DNA of 37,787 nucleotides from Elainella saxicola E1 (GTDB lineage Bacteria; Cyanobacteriota; Cyanobacteriia; Elainellales; Elainellaceae): the NCBI GenBank assembly GCA_002796835.1, contig LUGL01000028.1:165-37951 (forward strand), given 5' to 3'. A program made the translations under genes and the position numbers. Under the pieces are notes generated by a model. The model worked only from the letters and a program-made list of their open reading frames with translations, ran no database searches and had not been told where the DNA came from. This document shows positions 7,790 through 17,154 of this stretch, piece by piece (the first letter of the stretch is position 1; each line of letters begins with the position of its first letter).

Positions 7790-9553
7790 TCAAGTCAAGT
7801 CTGGCTGTTGCAGCAGTGCAACTAATTTGCGTTGCCGGTCATGGGTTTGCAGCAGTGCAGTGTGATACCGTTTCCATTCCTGTTTCTGCCCTAGCTGAAG
7901 ATAGGCAGTCCGGACTCGACGCAGCCAGTCGATCGCATGATCGTAATACTGCGCCTGTCCTGCATCGATAATCGCTTCAGCTCGGTCACGGGCATTTTCA
8001 ATCACCCACTCTGGACGGTGCGCCATCGCGGCATCCACCACCGGATAAATGATGTAGGACTCGGAGGATCTGAGCGGAGTGACCGTGGCGATCGCATCAT
8101 CGATCAAGCCTGCCTCTAGAAAAATCGCCGTTTTTGCCTTTGCATTCAGGCTGCTGGGGTCTTGCCGCAATTGGGTGATCAGTTCCGGTTGCAGAGAAGC
8201 CCAACGATGATCTGCCAACTCCTTCAGCTTCAGGTAATCCGACAAGGAGGGCTGGAGTTGAAAGGCTTTTAATCTTGTCTGGAGAGCAGTCTCCTGATCC
8301 ATGCCTTCTGCCAGTTCGCTGGCCCAAATGGCAAGTCGGTAATGATCATACCCATCCAGCGATAGCCCTTTCACGGCAATTTGGAGGGCCTGCTCCAGTT
8401 CTCCCTGTTCCCGCAGCGTTTGCGCTAGCGCCCAGGCTTCGTTAACCGTCCTCATTTCCTGTTCTGCCAGGGCAATCGCTTCTTGCGATCGTCCCAGCTT
8501 TGCCAGCATTTGCAGATAGCGATCGGTCTGCCCTTCTGCCTCAGCTAAGTACAGGTATTCCTGATATCGCTCCTGCCGCTCCAAAATTTTGAGACGGATT
8601 CGAGCCAGATCGTCCGCAAAGCTTGGGGCTTCCCCTTCCCAAGCCCCCCATTCGCCGATCTCTCCCTGTAGGACCTCCTGAAGCGGCGGATAGTCCCATC
8701 CCTGCTCCAGGGCAGTTAGGCTCATCTCAAATCCTTCAACGCCATAACCATCCACCTCTTCTTGCCAATTTTGCAGCTCCTCCTGCCATTGCTCAATCTC
8801 CTGATCGGATAATTCCGCACTCAAAATGGCCTCAGTGAAGGCATCGCCTAATTCTTCAAAAAATGCGCCGCTCTCACCGCTGGAACCATCCAGGTTCATC
8901 CAGACCTCGACATAGGCGCGAATCACGGCCCCCAGAATGATCAGTGCATTATGACCATCTCCCTGCTCCAAGAAAGCATCTGCCTTCTGGATCATGTCGC
9001 GAATTTCATCCAGCGCAGGTTCGTCGTTCCAATCTTCAGAATATCGATCGATAATACGTCGCACCTGGCGCTCGATCGGCTTGGGATCAACGCTCGTCCG
9101 GCGAGGAGCCTTTTGGGAGGGCGTGACTTGGGGTTCGGTCAGCAAAGCGATTTGCAACTCAACGGCATCCATCCACTCTGGCTGCTCGTCAGCAAGATTT
9201 TGGACGATCGTTTGGAGCTGTTCACGACTGAGGGGAGCCAGAACTTCAGCAAAATCACGCCGTTGCTCAATTTGCTCAGGCTGATGCAGATAGGTCAGCA
9301 GGGTTGCAACGATGTGTTTACACCATCCCTCATAGTCGTAGGGACAAGTACAGGTCACATCGGTAATGCCGCCTTGATCAAACCCAATATCAACCCGGTA
9401 ATCGTTGGCTTCACTGCCTTCCACCCTAGCCCGGAGGCGATCGCCGCGTTGAACCAGCGAATGAACAGATCCAGCCCGGTAATAGCTCTGGCCTCGTTCA
9501 AAAGATTGAGGGATCGTATGTTGACGAATGGTTGCCTCGCTCAATTTTGGCAT
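7790..9553 (-). CDS. SWIM zinc-finger protein with helical repeat region (587 aa)
   Basis: The N-terminus carries a SWIM domain: an alpha-helical lead (QSFERGQSYYRAGSV), a beta segment (YRVDIGFDQGGITDVTC) and the zinc ligands C68-x-C70-x7-C78-x-H80 in TCTCPYDYEGWCKHIVATLL. SWIM domains are known in bacteria next to or fused with SWI2/SNF2 ATPases and are thought to bind DNA or protein. Residues about 95-320 are acidic and helical. About 330-560 resembles TPR-type helical pairs (EAEGQTDRYLQMLAKLGRSQ, LREQGELEQALQIAVKGL). The last 55 residues match the tail of the 373-residue protein at 4255. I start at ATG 9553 with AGGGGA in front; an adjacent GTG at 9556 would add one residue. The gene diverges from the SNF2 ATPase across a 277-base intergenic region, consistent with coordinated expression. 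Confidence 0.9.
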   Translation of the reverse strand: MPKLSEATIRQHTIPQSFERGQSYYRAGSVHSLVQRGDRLRARVEGSEANDYRVDIGFDQGGITDVTCTCPYDYEGWCKHIVATLLTYLHQPEQIEQRRDFAEVLAPLSREQLQTIVQNLADEQPEWMDAVELQIALLTEPQVTPSQKAPRRTSVDPKPIERQVRRIIDRYSEDWNDEPALDEIRDMIQKADAFLEQGDGHNALIILGAVIRAYVEVWMNLDGSSGESGAFFEELGDAFTEAILSAELSDQEIEQWQEELQNWQEEVDGYGVEGFEMSLTALEQGWDYPPLQEVLQGEIGEWGAWEGEAPSFADDLARIRLKILERQERYQEYLYLAEAEGQTDRYLQMLAKLGRSQEAIALAEQEMRTVNEAWALAQTLREQGELEQALQIAVKGLSLDGYDHYRLAIWASELAEGMDQETALQTRLKAFQLQPSLSDYLKLKELADHRWASLQPELITQLRQDPSSLNAKAKTAIFLEAGLIDDAIATVTPLRSSESYIIYPVVDAAMAHRPEWVIENARDRAEAIIDAGQAQYYDHAIDWLRRVRTAYLQLGQKQEWKRYHTALLQTHDRQRKLVALLQQPDLT

Positions 9554-9830
9554 CACCGATTCCCCTGAAAGTTTTAAGCTACCGTAGTTCCAGTCTTAGG
9601 CAAAATCTTACCTGCTCTAGAGCAGAGAGTAATACTTAGGATCATAGATTAAATAATGTGTAATACTTCCATTTACCTTCCTGGACGCGAGATAGCAATC
9701 AACGCCACGAGGCCGGACAACTCTTCAAACCCAGAACTTGATGTTGCGCGATCGTTCAGAATGGTCAATTGGGCGCTAACATTCAAATATCTGCCCCGCT
9801 TATGAGTAGCGATCCCGCTCTTTTTACGGT

Positions 9831-12800
9831 ATGGTTTCCTCGGTTCTTGAGACTGAACAAGTTCGCAATCAATTGATCAAGGTGTATCGCAAGCTACCAT
9901 CGCTCGAACAGGTGATGGTGCAGTTGTTGTCGGTGATTTATGAGCCAGTTAGCCGATCGCTTTTGCTCAACTGCTGGAACAACTTGCCAGAAAAGCTGCG
10001 AGAAGGCAAGCATTTCACCAGTCCCAGCATGAAACCCTATCTCGATCGGTTGATCGAAGCACAGCTCTTGATTCAACAGAGTGGATATGGGCCACAGTGC
10101 AATCCCCTGCTGGTGGAAGTGGCAACCAGGGATGCTGTGAAAGCTAACCGGTTTGAGCCATTGGTGCAGGCAGTGCAAAAAGGCTTTCCAATGCCGAGAC
10201 GCTGGAAAGATGGACCAGTGTCCTTTGGGAACGATCGCCAGTTAATCCGAGAGATTCGGGTTGGGTTATATCGTCGCGACATGCACTTTGTTAACAAGCA
10301 GCTAGAAGACTATTACAAATATAGTTATCAGAAAGATAAAATCTCGCTGGGCGATATCTATCTCCTGATTTTTAATAATCCGTTTGACGCAGAATGGTTT
10401 CAGACGTTACCGCCAGAATTATTTGAATCCGGGCTTTTTAGTATTCTAAGTCACTCCTCATCGGTTCTAGAACCTGCTGATCAAGCGTTCAAGTTGTTGC
10501 ATGAAGTGGTTGCGAAGCCAGGAGAACATAGCGTTTTACAGCGGGTTATCTTGATTGAACAGATGTTGTTGCGAGGAGAGTTTTCAAAAGTTGAGCAGCT
10601 CTTAAAACAGGATGCCAATCAATTTGGTTCTCTGCAAGGCACGTTGTCTTTTCTGCAAGGAGATAACGCGACAGCGATCGCCCAGTTTACCGAAGCGCTG
10701 CAAACCTTGAAAAAAGGAACGGGTAAACGCAAGGTCTACTTTCAGTCGATGGTGGGTTTATTTTTCATTTTGGCCTTGCTGAAAGATGGATCTGCCGATC
10801 GCTTAAAAGAAGCGGCTGAATATGTCAGTATTGGCCGTCAGGCAAAGCATTGGCTGAGTTCAACTTACACCGCTCTCGAGCAGGTGATTAAGATTCAGCA
10901 GGGGGATCTGGCCCGCAAAGAATGGTTGCTGAATTTACCGATCGCCTCTCATCAAGCTGGGAATAGTCTGGAAACCCTAACTTGCTCACTGTGCGTCTAT
11001 TGGATCGATGCAGAACAGGCGAAAAAGCGGTTGCCGAAAATTCTGGAACTCTTTTATCGAGCGGCTGAAGCATCGGGCTATTTCGCTTTGGCCAAAATTA
11101 GCGCCGATCTGCTGGCAAAACTCAAGCCGCGTAGCCCCTATAGCAAGCAAGCTGCTGCCCTATTGCCCGATGTCAATTTGCAATCTTTGGCAGACCTGAT
11201 CCAGCCGCAAGAACCCTGGGAACTTTGTTTGAATGCCCTGACGAATCTGCGCAAGGATCAGCCCCAAACCACCGCGACGAAAAACGAAGCAACGTTGCGG
11301 CTGGCCTGGTTTGTTACTTTCTATCCAAAACATGGCTGTACCTTACAACCACGTGAGCAGTCACTGAGTGCTAAAGGAGAATGGAGTAAAGGTCGCCCAG
11401 TTGCCTTGAAACGACTCAAAAATAATACGAATGAATTTAGCTATCTCATCCCTCAAGATTTACGAGTATGTGCTCACATTAAGACCTACAGCTACGGTTG
11501 GAGTAATAAAACAGAGTATACCTTTGCAGAAAAGGCGATCGCGGCTCTCGTAGGTCATCCCTATGTTTTTTGGGAAGATGCTCCGACCACGCGCTTAGAG
11601 ATTGCCAAAGGAGAACCTGAACTCTTAGTGAAAGAGGAGAAAGGAAACCGATTGGCGCTGCAGTTTTCGCCTGAGCTTAAGGATGACAAAGAAGTTTTAA
11701 CGGTGAAGGAAAGCCCAACGCGACTGAAAGTGATTGAGGTGACGCCAGAACATCGCCGGATTGCTGAAATTTTAGGTCAGAAAAATCGCTTAGAAGTGCC
11801 GGTCGCAGCTAAGGAAAAGGTGTTGTCGGCGATCAATGCCGTGTCGAGTATCGTGACCGTTCACTCTGACATTGGGGGGGGTGTTGCCACTGAAGAAGTC
11901 TCCTCGGATCCAAAGCCTCATATTCATTTGCTCCCTGCGAATTTGGGACTGAAAGTGGCAGTATTGACTCGCCCCTTTGCCCAAGGCGGACCTTACTATC
12001 GGCCTGGAGCAGGGGGTGAAACGGTGATTGCTGAAATCGAGGGCAAACGCCTGCAAACCAAGCGCAATTTGAAGGAAGAAAAGAAACTAGCTAATGCGGC
12101 GATCGCAGCCTGTCCCACGTTTGCGCAGCAGGAACAAGAGGATAATGAATGGTTGGTGGAAGAGCCAGAAGACTGTTTAGAGCTATTGCTGGAATTACAG
12201 GCATTAGGAGAATCGGTAATTTTAGAGTGGCCCGAAGGTGAAAAGCTACGAGTATCTCATCAAGCAGGTTTGAAAGACTTTCGTATGGCAATCAAACGTC
12301 AGAATGATTGGTTTGCTACGGAAGGCGAATTGAAGGTGGGGAACCAGCAAATCTTAGATATGCAGCAGTTGATGCAGCTTCTAGGCCAAACCCCCAGCCG
12401 CTTTATTCCCCTGGGCGACGGACAATTTTTAGCGCTGACGCAAGAATTCCGTAAACGCCTGGATGAACTGCGGGCCTATGCTGATCAATCCAGTAAAGGT
12501 CTGCGGCTCCATCCTCTGGCAGCTTTAGCGGTCGAGGATTGGATGGAAGAAGTGGGCGATCTGAAAACCGATAAACATTGGAAAGCTCATATTCAACGCC
12601 TCAAGGAAGTTCAAACCTTTGAGCCGCAGCTCCCTTCTACGTTGCAGGCTGATCTACGCGATTATCAGCTCGATGGTTTCCGCTGGTTGGCGCGATTGGC
12701 CCATTGGGGAGTGGGAGCCTGTCTGGCAGATGATATGGGATTGGGCAAAACCTTGCAAGCTCTGGCGGTGATTTTAACGCGGGCACCGGCAGGTCCAACG

Positions 12801-14030
12801 TTAGTGGTTGCGCCTACATCGGTTTGCATGAACTGGATTAGCGAAGCCCAGCGGTTTGCGCCCACTTTGAATGTGATGCAGTTGGGAAGCGGCGATCGCC
12901 AAAAAGTTCTGGACCAGGTGAAGCCGTTTGATTTGCTGGTGTGTAGCTATGGTTTGTTGCAGCAGGAAGAAGTGGCGGAAATGCTGGCGAAGGTGGAATG
13001 GCAGACGATCGTGCTGGATGAAGCCCAGTCAATTAAGAACTTTGCTACGAAACGATCGCAGGCGGCCATGAATCTACAAGGCGGCTTCAAGTTGCTGACA
13101 ACGGGAACGCCAATTGAAAATCATTTAGGCGAGCTGTGGAATTTATTTCGCTTCATTAATCCGGGTTTACTGGGTTCGATGGAAGCCTTTAATCAGCGAT
13201 TTGCCAATCCAATTGAACGATATGGCGATCGGCAAGCACGGCAGCGGTTGAAGAAGCTGATCCAGCCTTTCCTGCTGCGCCGCACCAAAAATCAGGTGTT
13301 AGAGGAATTACCTTCCCGCACGGAAATCTTGCTGCAAGTCGATTTGAGTCAGGAAGAAATGGCCTTTTATGAAGCGTTGCGGCGAGAGGCGATCGCCAAA
13401 CTCTCGGAAAGTGATGCTCCCGCAGGCGCGAAACATCTGCAAGTGCTGGCTGAGATCATGCGGTTGCGTCGAGCTTGCTGCAACTCTCGTCTGGTGAAAC
13501 CTGAGATTACATTACCCAGTTCGAAGCTGCAACTGTTTGGTGAAGTGTTGACAGAACTGTTGGAGAATAAACATAAGGCTCTTGTATTCAGTCAATTTGT
13601 CGATCATTTGCATATTATTCGGGATTACCTGGAGACGCAAAAGATTTCCTATCAATATCTAGATGGCAGCACTCCAGCGAACGAGCGGAAGAAGCGGGTG
13701 AATGCTTTTCAGTCAGGAGAAGGGGATGTCTTTTTAATTAGCCTGAAAGCCGGAGGTACGGGTCTGAATTTGACTGCCGCAGATTATGTGATTCACATGG
13801 ATCCCTGGTGGAACCCAGCGGTGGAAGATCAGGCGAGCGATCGGGCACATCGGATCGGCCAGCAGCGTCCGGTAACAATTTATCGCTTAGTGGCGAAAGA
13901 TACGATCGAAGAAAAAATTGTGGATTTGCATCAGCATAAGCGGGACTTGGCCGATAGTCTGCTGGAAGGCACTGAAATGAGTGGCAAGATATCAACCGAT
14001 GAACTGCTGCGATTAATTGCTGAAGGTTAA
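9831..14030 (+). CDS. SNF2/Rad54-family DNA translocase/helicase (1399 aa)
   Basis: The C-terminal 460 residues hold a complete SNF2 ATPase: Q-motif region RDYQLDGFRWL (about 943-953), Walker A DDMGLGKT (967-974), motif II DEAQ (1063-1066), motif III TTGTPIENH (1090-1098), IV KALVFSQF (1248-1255), V SLKAGGTGLNL (1304-1314) followed by DPWWNP, and VI SDRAHRIGQ (1336-1344). Such proteins translocate on duplex DNA and remodel protein-DNA complexes using ATP. The first 930 residues are unusually long. Residues 1-460 are helical and TPR-like; about 490-900 is mixed and contains a Gly-rich, Arg/Lys-rich segment (ARP/SNF2-associated type possible, not established). I see no CxC...CxH SWIM motif inside it; that domain is supplied by the divergent gene ending at 9553. 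The start ATG 9831 has only a weak ACGG site. Confidence 0.93.
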   Translation: MVSSVLETEQVRNQLIKVYRKLPSLEQVMVQLLSVIYEPVSRSLLLNCWNNLPEKLREGKHFTSPSMKPYLDRLIEAQLLIQQSGYGPQCNPLLVEVATRDAVKANRFEPLVQAVQKGFPMPRRWKDGPVSFGNDRQLIREIRVGLYRRDMHFVNKQLEDYYKYSYQKDKISLGDIYLLIFNNPFDAEWFQTLPPELFESGLFSILSHSSSVLEPADQAFKLLHEVVAKPGEHSVLQRVILIEQMLLRGEFSKVEQLLKQDANQFGSLQGTLSFLQGDNATAIAQFTEALQTLKKGTGKRKVYFQSMVGLFFILALLKDGSADRLKEAAEYVSIGRQAKHWLSSTYTALEQVIKIQQGDLARKEWLLNLPIASHQAGNSLETLTCSLCVYWIDAEQAKKRLPKILELFYRAAEASGYFALAKISADLLAKLKPRSPYSKQAAALLPDVNLQSLADLIQPQEPWELCLNALTNLRKDQPQTTATKNEATLRLAWFVTFYPKHGCTLQPREQSLSAKGEWSKGRPVALKRLKNNTNEFSYLIPQDLRVCAHIKTYSYGWSNKTEYTFAEKAIAALVGHPYVFWEDAPTTRLEIAKGEPELLVKEEKGNRLALQFSPELKDDKEVLTVKESPTRLKVIEVTPEHRRIAEILGQKNRLEVPVAAKEKVLSAINAVSSIVTVHSDIGGGVATEEVSSDPKPHIHLLPANLGLKVAVLTRPFAQGGPYYRPGAGGETVIAEIEGKRLQTKRNLKEEKKLANAAIAACPTFAQQEQEDNEWLVEEPEDCLELLLELQALGESVILEWPEGEKLRVSHQAGLKDFRMAIKRQNDWFATEGELKVGNQQILDMQQLMQLLGQTPSRFIPLGDGQFLALTQEFRKRLDELRAYADQSSKGLRLHPLAALAVEDWMEEVGDLKTDKHWKAHIQRLKEVQTFEPQLPSTLQADLRDYQLDGFRWLARLAHWGVGACLADDMGLGKTLQALAVILTRAPAGPTLVVAPTSVCMNWISEAQRFAPTLNVMQLGSGDRQKVLDQVKPFDLLVCSYGLLQQEEVAEMLAKVEWQTIVLDEAQSIKNFATKRSQAAMNLQGGFKLLTTGTPIENHLGELWNLFRFINPGLLGSMEAFNQRFANPIERYGDRQARQRLKKLIQPFLLRRTKNQVLEELPSRTEILLQVDLSQEEMAFYEALRREAIAKLSESDAPAGAKHLQVLAEIMRLRRACCNSRLVKPEITLPSSKLQLFGEVLTELLENKHKALVFSQFVDHLHIIRDYLETQKISYQYLDGSTPANERKKRVNAFQSGEGDVFLISLKAGGTGLNLTAADYVIHMDPWWNPAVEDQASDRAHRIGQQRPVTIYRLVAKDTIEEKIVDLHQHKRDLADSLLEGTEMSGKISTDELLRLIAEG

Positions 14031-14157
14031 TCAGGTGAATGACGCGGTAATGAGCTGAAATTAAAATCTAAAACCTATGGCTGAGCTTTCAGACATCACC
14101 ATCAGTGAGCTGAAAATTTCCTACAATACGTTTATTCAAAATATGTGATTGATTTCT

Positions 14158-14946
14158 ATGAAATTCTTGTTTGATCGATCGATCCGCTATTCTGGGCTGC
14201 GCATTGGGTTGGTGGCTTGTTTAGCGATGGTTCTCGTTTGGTTTGGCCCGCTGCCTGCCTGGGCGGCGACGGTGAGTCCTAAGCTAGAAGAACAGGTATT
14301 GCAAATATTGCGCCAACATCCAGAAGTAATTCTCGAATCGGTACAGGCCTATCAGCAACGGCAACAGGCGGTGGTACAGCAAGCAAGACAAACTTTTTTG
14401 ACTCAAATCCAGTCCGATCCACAGGCTTTGATTGGACAGTCACCGCATACAGCCCTGACGACAACAACGGGCGATCGTAAAATTCTGCTGATTGAGTTTG
14501 CCGATTTCCAATGCAGCTTCTGCGCGAAAGCCCATCCTGCGGTGAAGCAGTTCATCAACAAGCACCAAAACCAGGTGGCGCTGGTTTATAAAAACTTCCC
14601 GATTACGTCGATTCATCCAGAGGCAATGACGGCTGCTAAGGCGGCTTGGGCGGCAAACCAGCAGGGCAAATTCTGGGAGTATTATGACGCGCTTTACAGC
14701 CAACAGGACCAGTTGGGGGAATCCCTTTACGTCAGTGCGGCGAGGAAGCTGGGCCTGGACATGGCGCAATTTGAGCAGGATCGCAACAGTGATGCTGCTA
14801 GCCGATCGATTGCCGCAGATGTTGAACTGGCTGAAATGCTGCAAATTGAAGGAACCCCCTTCTTTGCGCTGCAAGACAAAACGTTTGCCGGAGCTGTTCA
14901 ACTCACCGATCTAGAGCAGGCATTAGCTGCGGTTCAGGCATCATAA
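14158..14946 (+). CDS. DsbA-like thioredoxin-fold thiol oxidoreductase, exported
   Basis: Residues 1-36 form a signal peptide or anchor (basic start, hydrophobic LVACLAMVLVWFG, AWA site before ATV). A helical, Gln-rich region (40-85) follows, then a DsbA-type thioredoxin fold: IEFADFQCSFCAKAHPAV with active-site C119-x-x-C122, and the cis-proline loop EGTPFF near 232-236. The CSFC dipeptide is unlike the CPHC of E. coli DsbA but close to the CxFC motifs of DSBA/BdbD-type and cyanobacterial homologues. It probably forms or isomerises disulfides in exported proteins in the periplasm or thylakoid lumen. I use ATG 14158 rather than a TTG at 14149 because the signal peptide begins there. The upstream SNF2 gene ends 127 bases before; I see no reason to link them functionally. 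Confidence 0.88.
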   Translation: MKFLFDRSIRYSGLRIGLVACLAMVLVWFGPLPAWAATVSPKLEEQVLQILRQHPEVILESVQAYQQRQQAVVQQARQTFLTQIQSDPQALIGQSPHTALTTTTGDRKILLIEFADFQCSFCAKAHPAVKQFINKHQNQVALVYKNFPITSIHPEAMTAAKAAWAANQQGKFWEYYDALYSQQDQLGESLYVSAARKLGLDMAQFEQDRNSDAASRSIAADVELAEMLQIEGTPFFALQDKTFAGAVQLTDLEQALAAVQAS

Positions 14947-15137
14947 GTTTTGAGCGGCTCGATCCTCCGGCATGTCGGTAGGAGTGCGTGGGCATACGCT
15001 TCTTGTGAGATGGGTATCTTGTTCGTTCGGATAGGCAAGGAGACCCACTTGCCATTTATTGAATCCAGCATTCTCGGTGAATCCTGTAAAGAGCTGGATG
15101 GGTACAATGCAGAATGAAAATTATGGGGAAACTGGCA

Positions 15138-16079
15138 ATGACAATGATGAAAGCAGTCAGAATTCACGCCTATGGGGGTCCGGAAGTGCTCTCTTACGAG
15201 GATGCTCCGATGCCTGCGATCGCAGAAGATGATGTGCTGATTCGGGTCCATGCCGCTGCCGTTAATCCAGTCGATTGGAAAATTCGCGAGGGGCATCTGC
15301 AAAAATTTCTCCCTTACCCGTTGCCGCTGATTCTGGGCTGGGATGTCTCTGGGGTGATCGAAGCAGTCGGAGCCAATGTCACAACCTTTCAACCCGGAGA
15401 TGAAGTCTACGCTCGGCCCAGTTTGGAACGCAATGGAGCCTACGCTGAATATATTGCTGTAAAAGCGAGTGAAGTAGCCTTCAAACCTAAAACGATCGAT
15501 CACGGTCAGGCAGCAGCAGTTCCTCTGGCAGCCATTACGGCTTGGCATTCCCTGTTTGAGGCAGGACAGTTAACTGCAGGACAGCGCGTGTTAATCCATG
15601 CAGCAGCAGGTGGGGTTGGCAGCTATGCGGTCCAGTTTGCCCGTTGGAAAGGAGCTTATGTAATTGGAACCGCTTCAGGTCGAAATCGAGATTTTCTGCT
15701 GGAACTGGGGGCCAACCAAGTGATTGACTACAATGCTGAAGCTTTCGAAGACGTGGTGGAACCTGTAGATGTGGTGTTCGATACGATCGGCGGAGAGGTA
15801 CAGCAACGCTCCTGGCAAATTGTCAAACCGGGCGGCATTTTGGTTTCAGTGATTTCTCCACCGTCGGAGGAACAGGCTATTGCCCACCAGTGCCGCAGTG
15901 CCTATGTCTTCATTCAACCTAGAGCAGATTGGTTAACGGAAATTGCTCAGCTAATTGATGTAGGCCAGGTGAAACCGATCGTTGAGGCTGTGCTGCCCCT
16001 GAGTCAAGCCGCAGAAGCCCATCAAATGAGTCAAACTGGTCGCACACGCGGCAAGATTGTGTTTCAAGTCAGGGACTAA
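15138..16079 (+). CDS. NADP-dependent MDR-family oxidoreductase (quinone-reductase-like)
   Basis: A medium-chain dehydrogenase/reductase of about 313 residues without the structural or catalytic zinc cysteines. The GroES-like N-domain reads MKAVRIHAYGGPEVLSYEDA, VHAAAVNPVDWKIREG and LGWDVSGVIEAVG. The Rossmann part has the dinucleotide motif HAAAGGVGSYAVQFAR (about 154-169) and later DVVFDTIGG. Enzymes of this type reduce quinones or activated alkenes with NADPH; the exact substrate is not readable. Four in-frame ATGs compete at the start (15114, 15123, 15138, 15144/15147). I favour 15138, which has GGGGAA seven bases upstream. It stands alone on the plus strand, 191 bases after the DsbA-like gene. 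Confidence 0.87.
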   Translation: MTMMKAVRIHAYGGPEVLSYEDAPMPAIAEDDVLIRVHAAAVNPVDWKIREGHLQKFLPYPLPLILGWDVSGVIEAVGANVTTFQPGDEVYARPSLERNGAYAEYIAVKASEVAFKPKTIDHGQAAAVPLAAITAWHSLFEAGQLTAGQRVLIHAAAGGVGSYAVQFARWKGAYVIGTASGRNRDFLLELGANQVIDYNAEAFEDVVEPVDVVFDTIGGEVQQRSWQIVKPGGILVSVISPPSEEQAIAHQCRSAYVFIQPRADWLTEIAQLIDVGQVKPIVEAVLPLSQAAEAHQMSQTGRTRGKIVFQVRD

Positions 16080-16770
16080 AGTAATGTCCAGAACTTGGCA
16101 GGCTCAGGTTTGATCGATCCAACGCTCAAAGGGCGCAGTCTGGTCGGGATAATGGTGATTAATCCGCTACAGAATAGTGTGGTGATGATTCACTACAGAA
16201 TAGGGACAGACTCGCTCAAGCGACCCTCAGGCTCCTGCCAGGTCTCCTTGGATACAACAGGTCAATGCATTTAATGCATCATTGAGAAGCGAGTTGAGCA
16301 ATTTCTTGGCTGACTTGGCTTGACAGGAAGCAATAGACAAGCTGAAGAAACTGCTCGATCGCAAGCTCAATCAGGGTTTTAATCTTCCGACGAAATCTAT
16401 TTTCAATCATTGTTTATAAATAAAAATTTTTAATACTTTATCTCCTCAACTGTGTTAGCCAAACGATTTCCAATCCCTCTTGGCTCTTTCGTTGCTAATG
16501 GTTTAAGAGATTTAGATAAAAGAGTTCTCAGTTTGAGCTCTTCCCTATGGAAGATTATGGTCACTGTTAAGACATATCACTCCTTCTAAAAGCCTAAGGA
16601 TGAAAGTTTAAAAGGTTAATCATAACTCAGTAGTAATGTAAATTCCTTAGTTCCTGGCCAGTGTTACACTAGGAAATATAACCGTCTTGGAATGTGGTCG
16701 TATTAGAGGACATTTACTAATCTGCCCATCGTCTGACACGATATGAGGGTTTTTATAACCTAGTAGAGGA
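16080..16770. other. intergenic stretch, one possible gene fragment
   Basis: No complete gene is visible. On the minus strand about 20 codons around 16109-16168 (INHHYPDQTAPFERWIDQT) end in a stop and look like the C-terminus of a lost protein, but a stop lies just upstream in the same frame. An 11-base direct repeat (CTACAGAATAG) occurs near 16167 and 16193. AAGAGTTC (16520-16527) and GAGCTCTT (16535-16542) can form a hairpin. 16400-16445 is very AT-rich. The last 100 bases must carry the promoter of the HTH gene; I could not place its boxes. Confidence 0.4.
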
Positions 16771-17136
16771 ATGGGAAGGGCAAGTCACGCACTTAAACAA
16801 GTTTTGGAGAAATTCGGTATCAGCCAGAACAGATTGGCAGTTACTCTGGGCATTGATCGTTCTGCCGTTTTTAAATGGTTTCACGAGCAGCGAGAGCCTA
16901 CCTCCGAAACAATTGTGGAAATCACGATCGCTTTGAAACAGCTCAACTCCGAGGCAGCCCAAAGATTTGTGCATCTCTATTTGGGCGAGCTTTTGGAAAC
17001 TGAAGCAGGGTCAGAAGGAGAAACTGGAGAAGCGAGTTCAGAAAGTAAAATCGCTTCTTCAGATGAAGTGAATCCAGAAGGTGAAGTGAATCCAGAAGGT
17101 GAGAATCTAGAAGGTGAGAATCTAGAGGAAGCATAG
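16771..17136 (+). CDS. XRE-type helix-turn-helix protein with repetitive acidic tail
   Basis: Residues 1-75 are a helix-turn-helix domain of the Cro/CI-like class: ALKQVLEKFGISQNRLAVTL, then GIDRSAVFKWFHEQREPTSE as turn and recognition helix, and IVEITIALKQLN. Short proteins of this design (GRASxALKxVLExxGISQxRLAVxLG...) are widespread in cyanobacteria with unknown targets. Residues 75-121 are a Glu/Gly/Ser-rich acidic tail ending in EVNPEG twice and ENLEG/ENLEE; the DNA below it is a set of tandem units at 17065-17130. The start has AGAGGA six bases or less upstream, which is close but acceptable. The gene converges on the HAD hydrolase gene with an 18-base gap. DNA binding is well supported; the role is unknown. 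Confidence 0.85.
   Translation: MGRASHALKQVLEKFGISQNRLAVTLGIDRSAVFKWFHEQREPTSETIVEITIALKQLNSEAAQRFVHLYLGELLETEAGSEGETGEASSESKIASSDEVNPEGEVNPEGENLEGENLEEA
17065..17130 (+). repeat. in-frame tandem repeats, 2 x 18 bp plus 2 x 15 bp
   Basis: GAAGTGAATCCAGAAGGT occurs at 17065-17082 and identically at 17083-17100. It is followed by GAGAATCTAGAAGGT (17101-17115) and a near copy at 17116-17130 differing in its last bases. All units are multiples of three, so copy-number change keeps the frame and only alters the length of the acidic tail of the HTH protein. Confidence 0.9.
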
Positions 17137-17154
17137 ATGGGAGGGTTGAGTAAA

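Noticed and set aside
8951-9568. 205-codon plus-strand frame
   Set aside because: Lies entirely opposite the SWIM gene, whose zinc ligands and helical region are clear.
14934-15548. 204-codon minus-strand frame
   Set aside because: Opposite the start of the MDR-family oxidoreductase; no recognisable domain.
16109-16203. Possible C-terminal gene fragment and 11-base direct repeat
   Set aside because: Stop codons close on both sides; too short to support a gene or an insertion scar.
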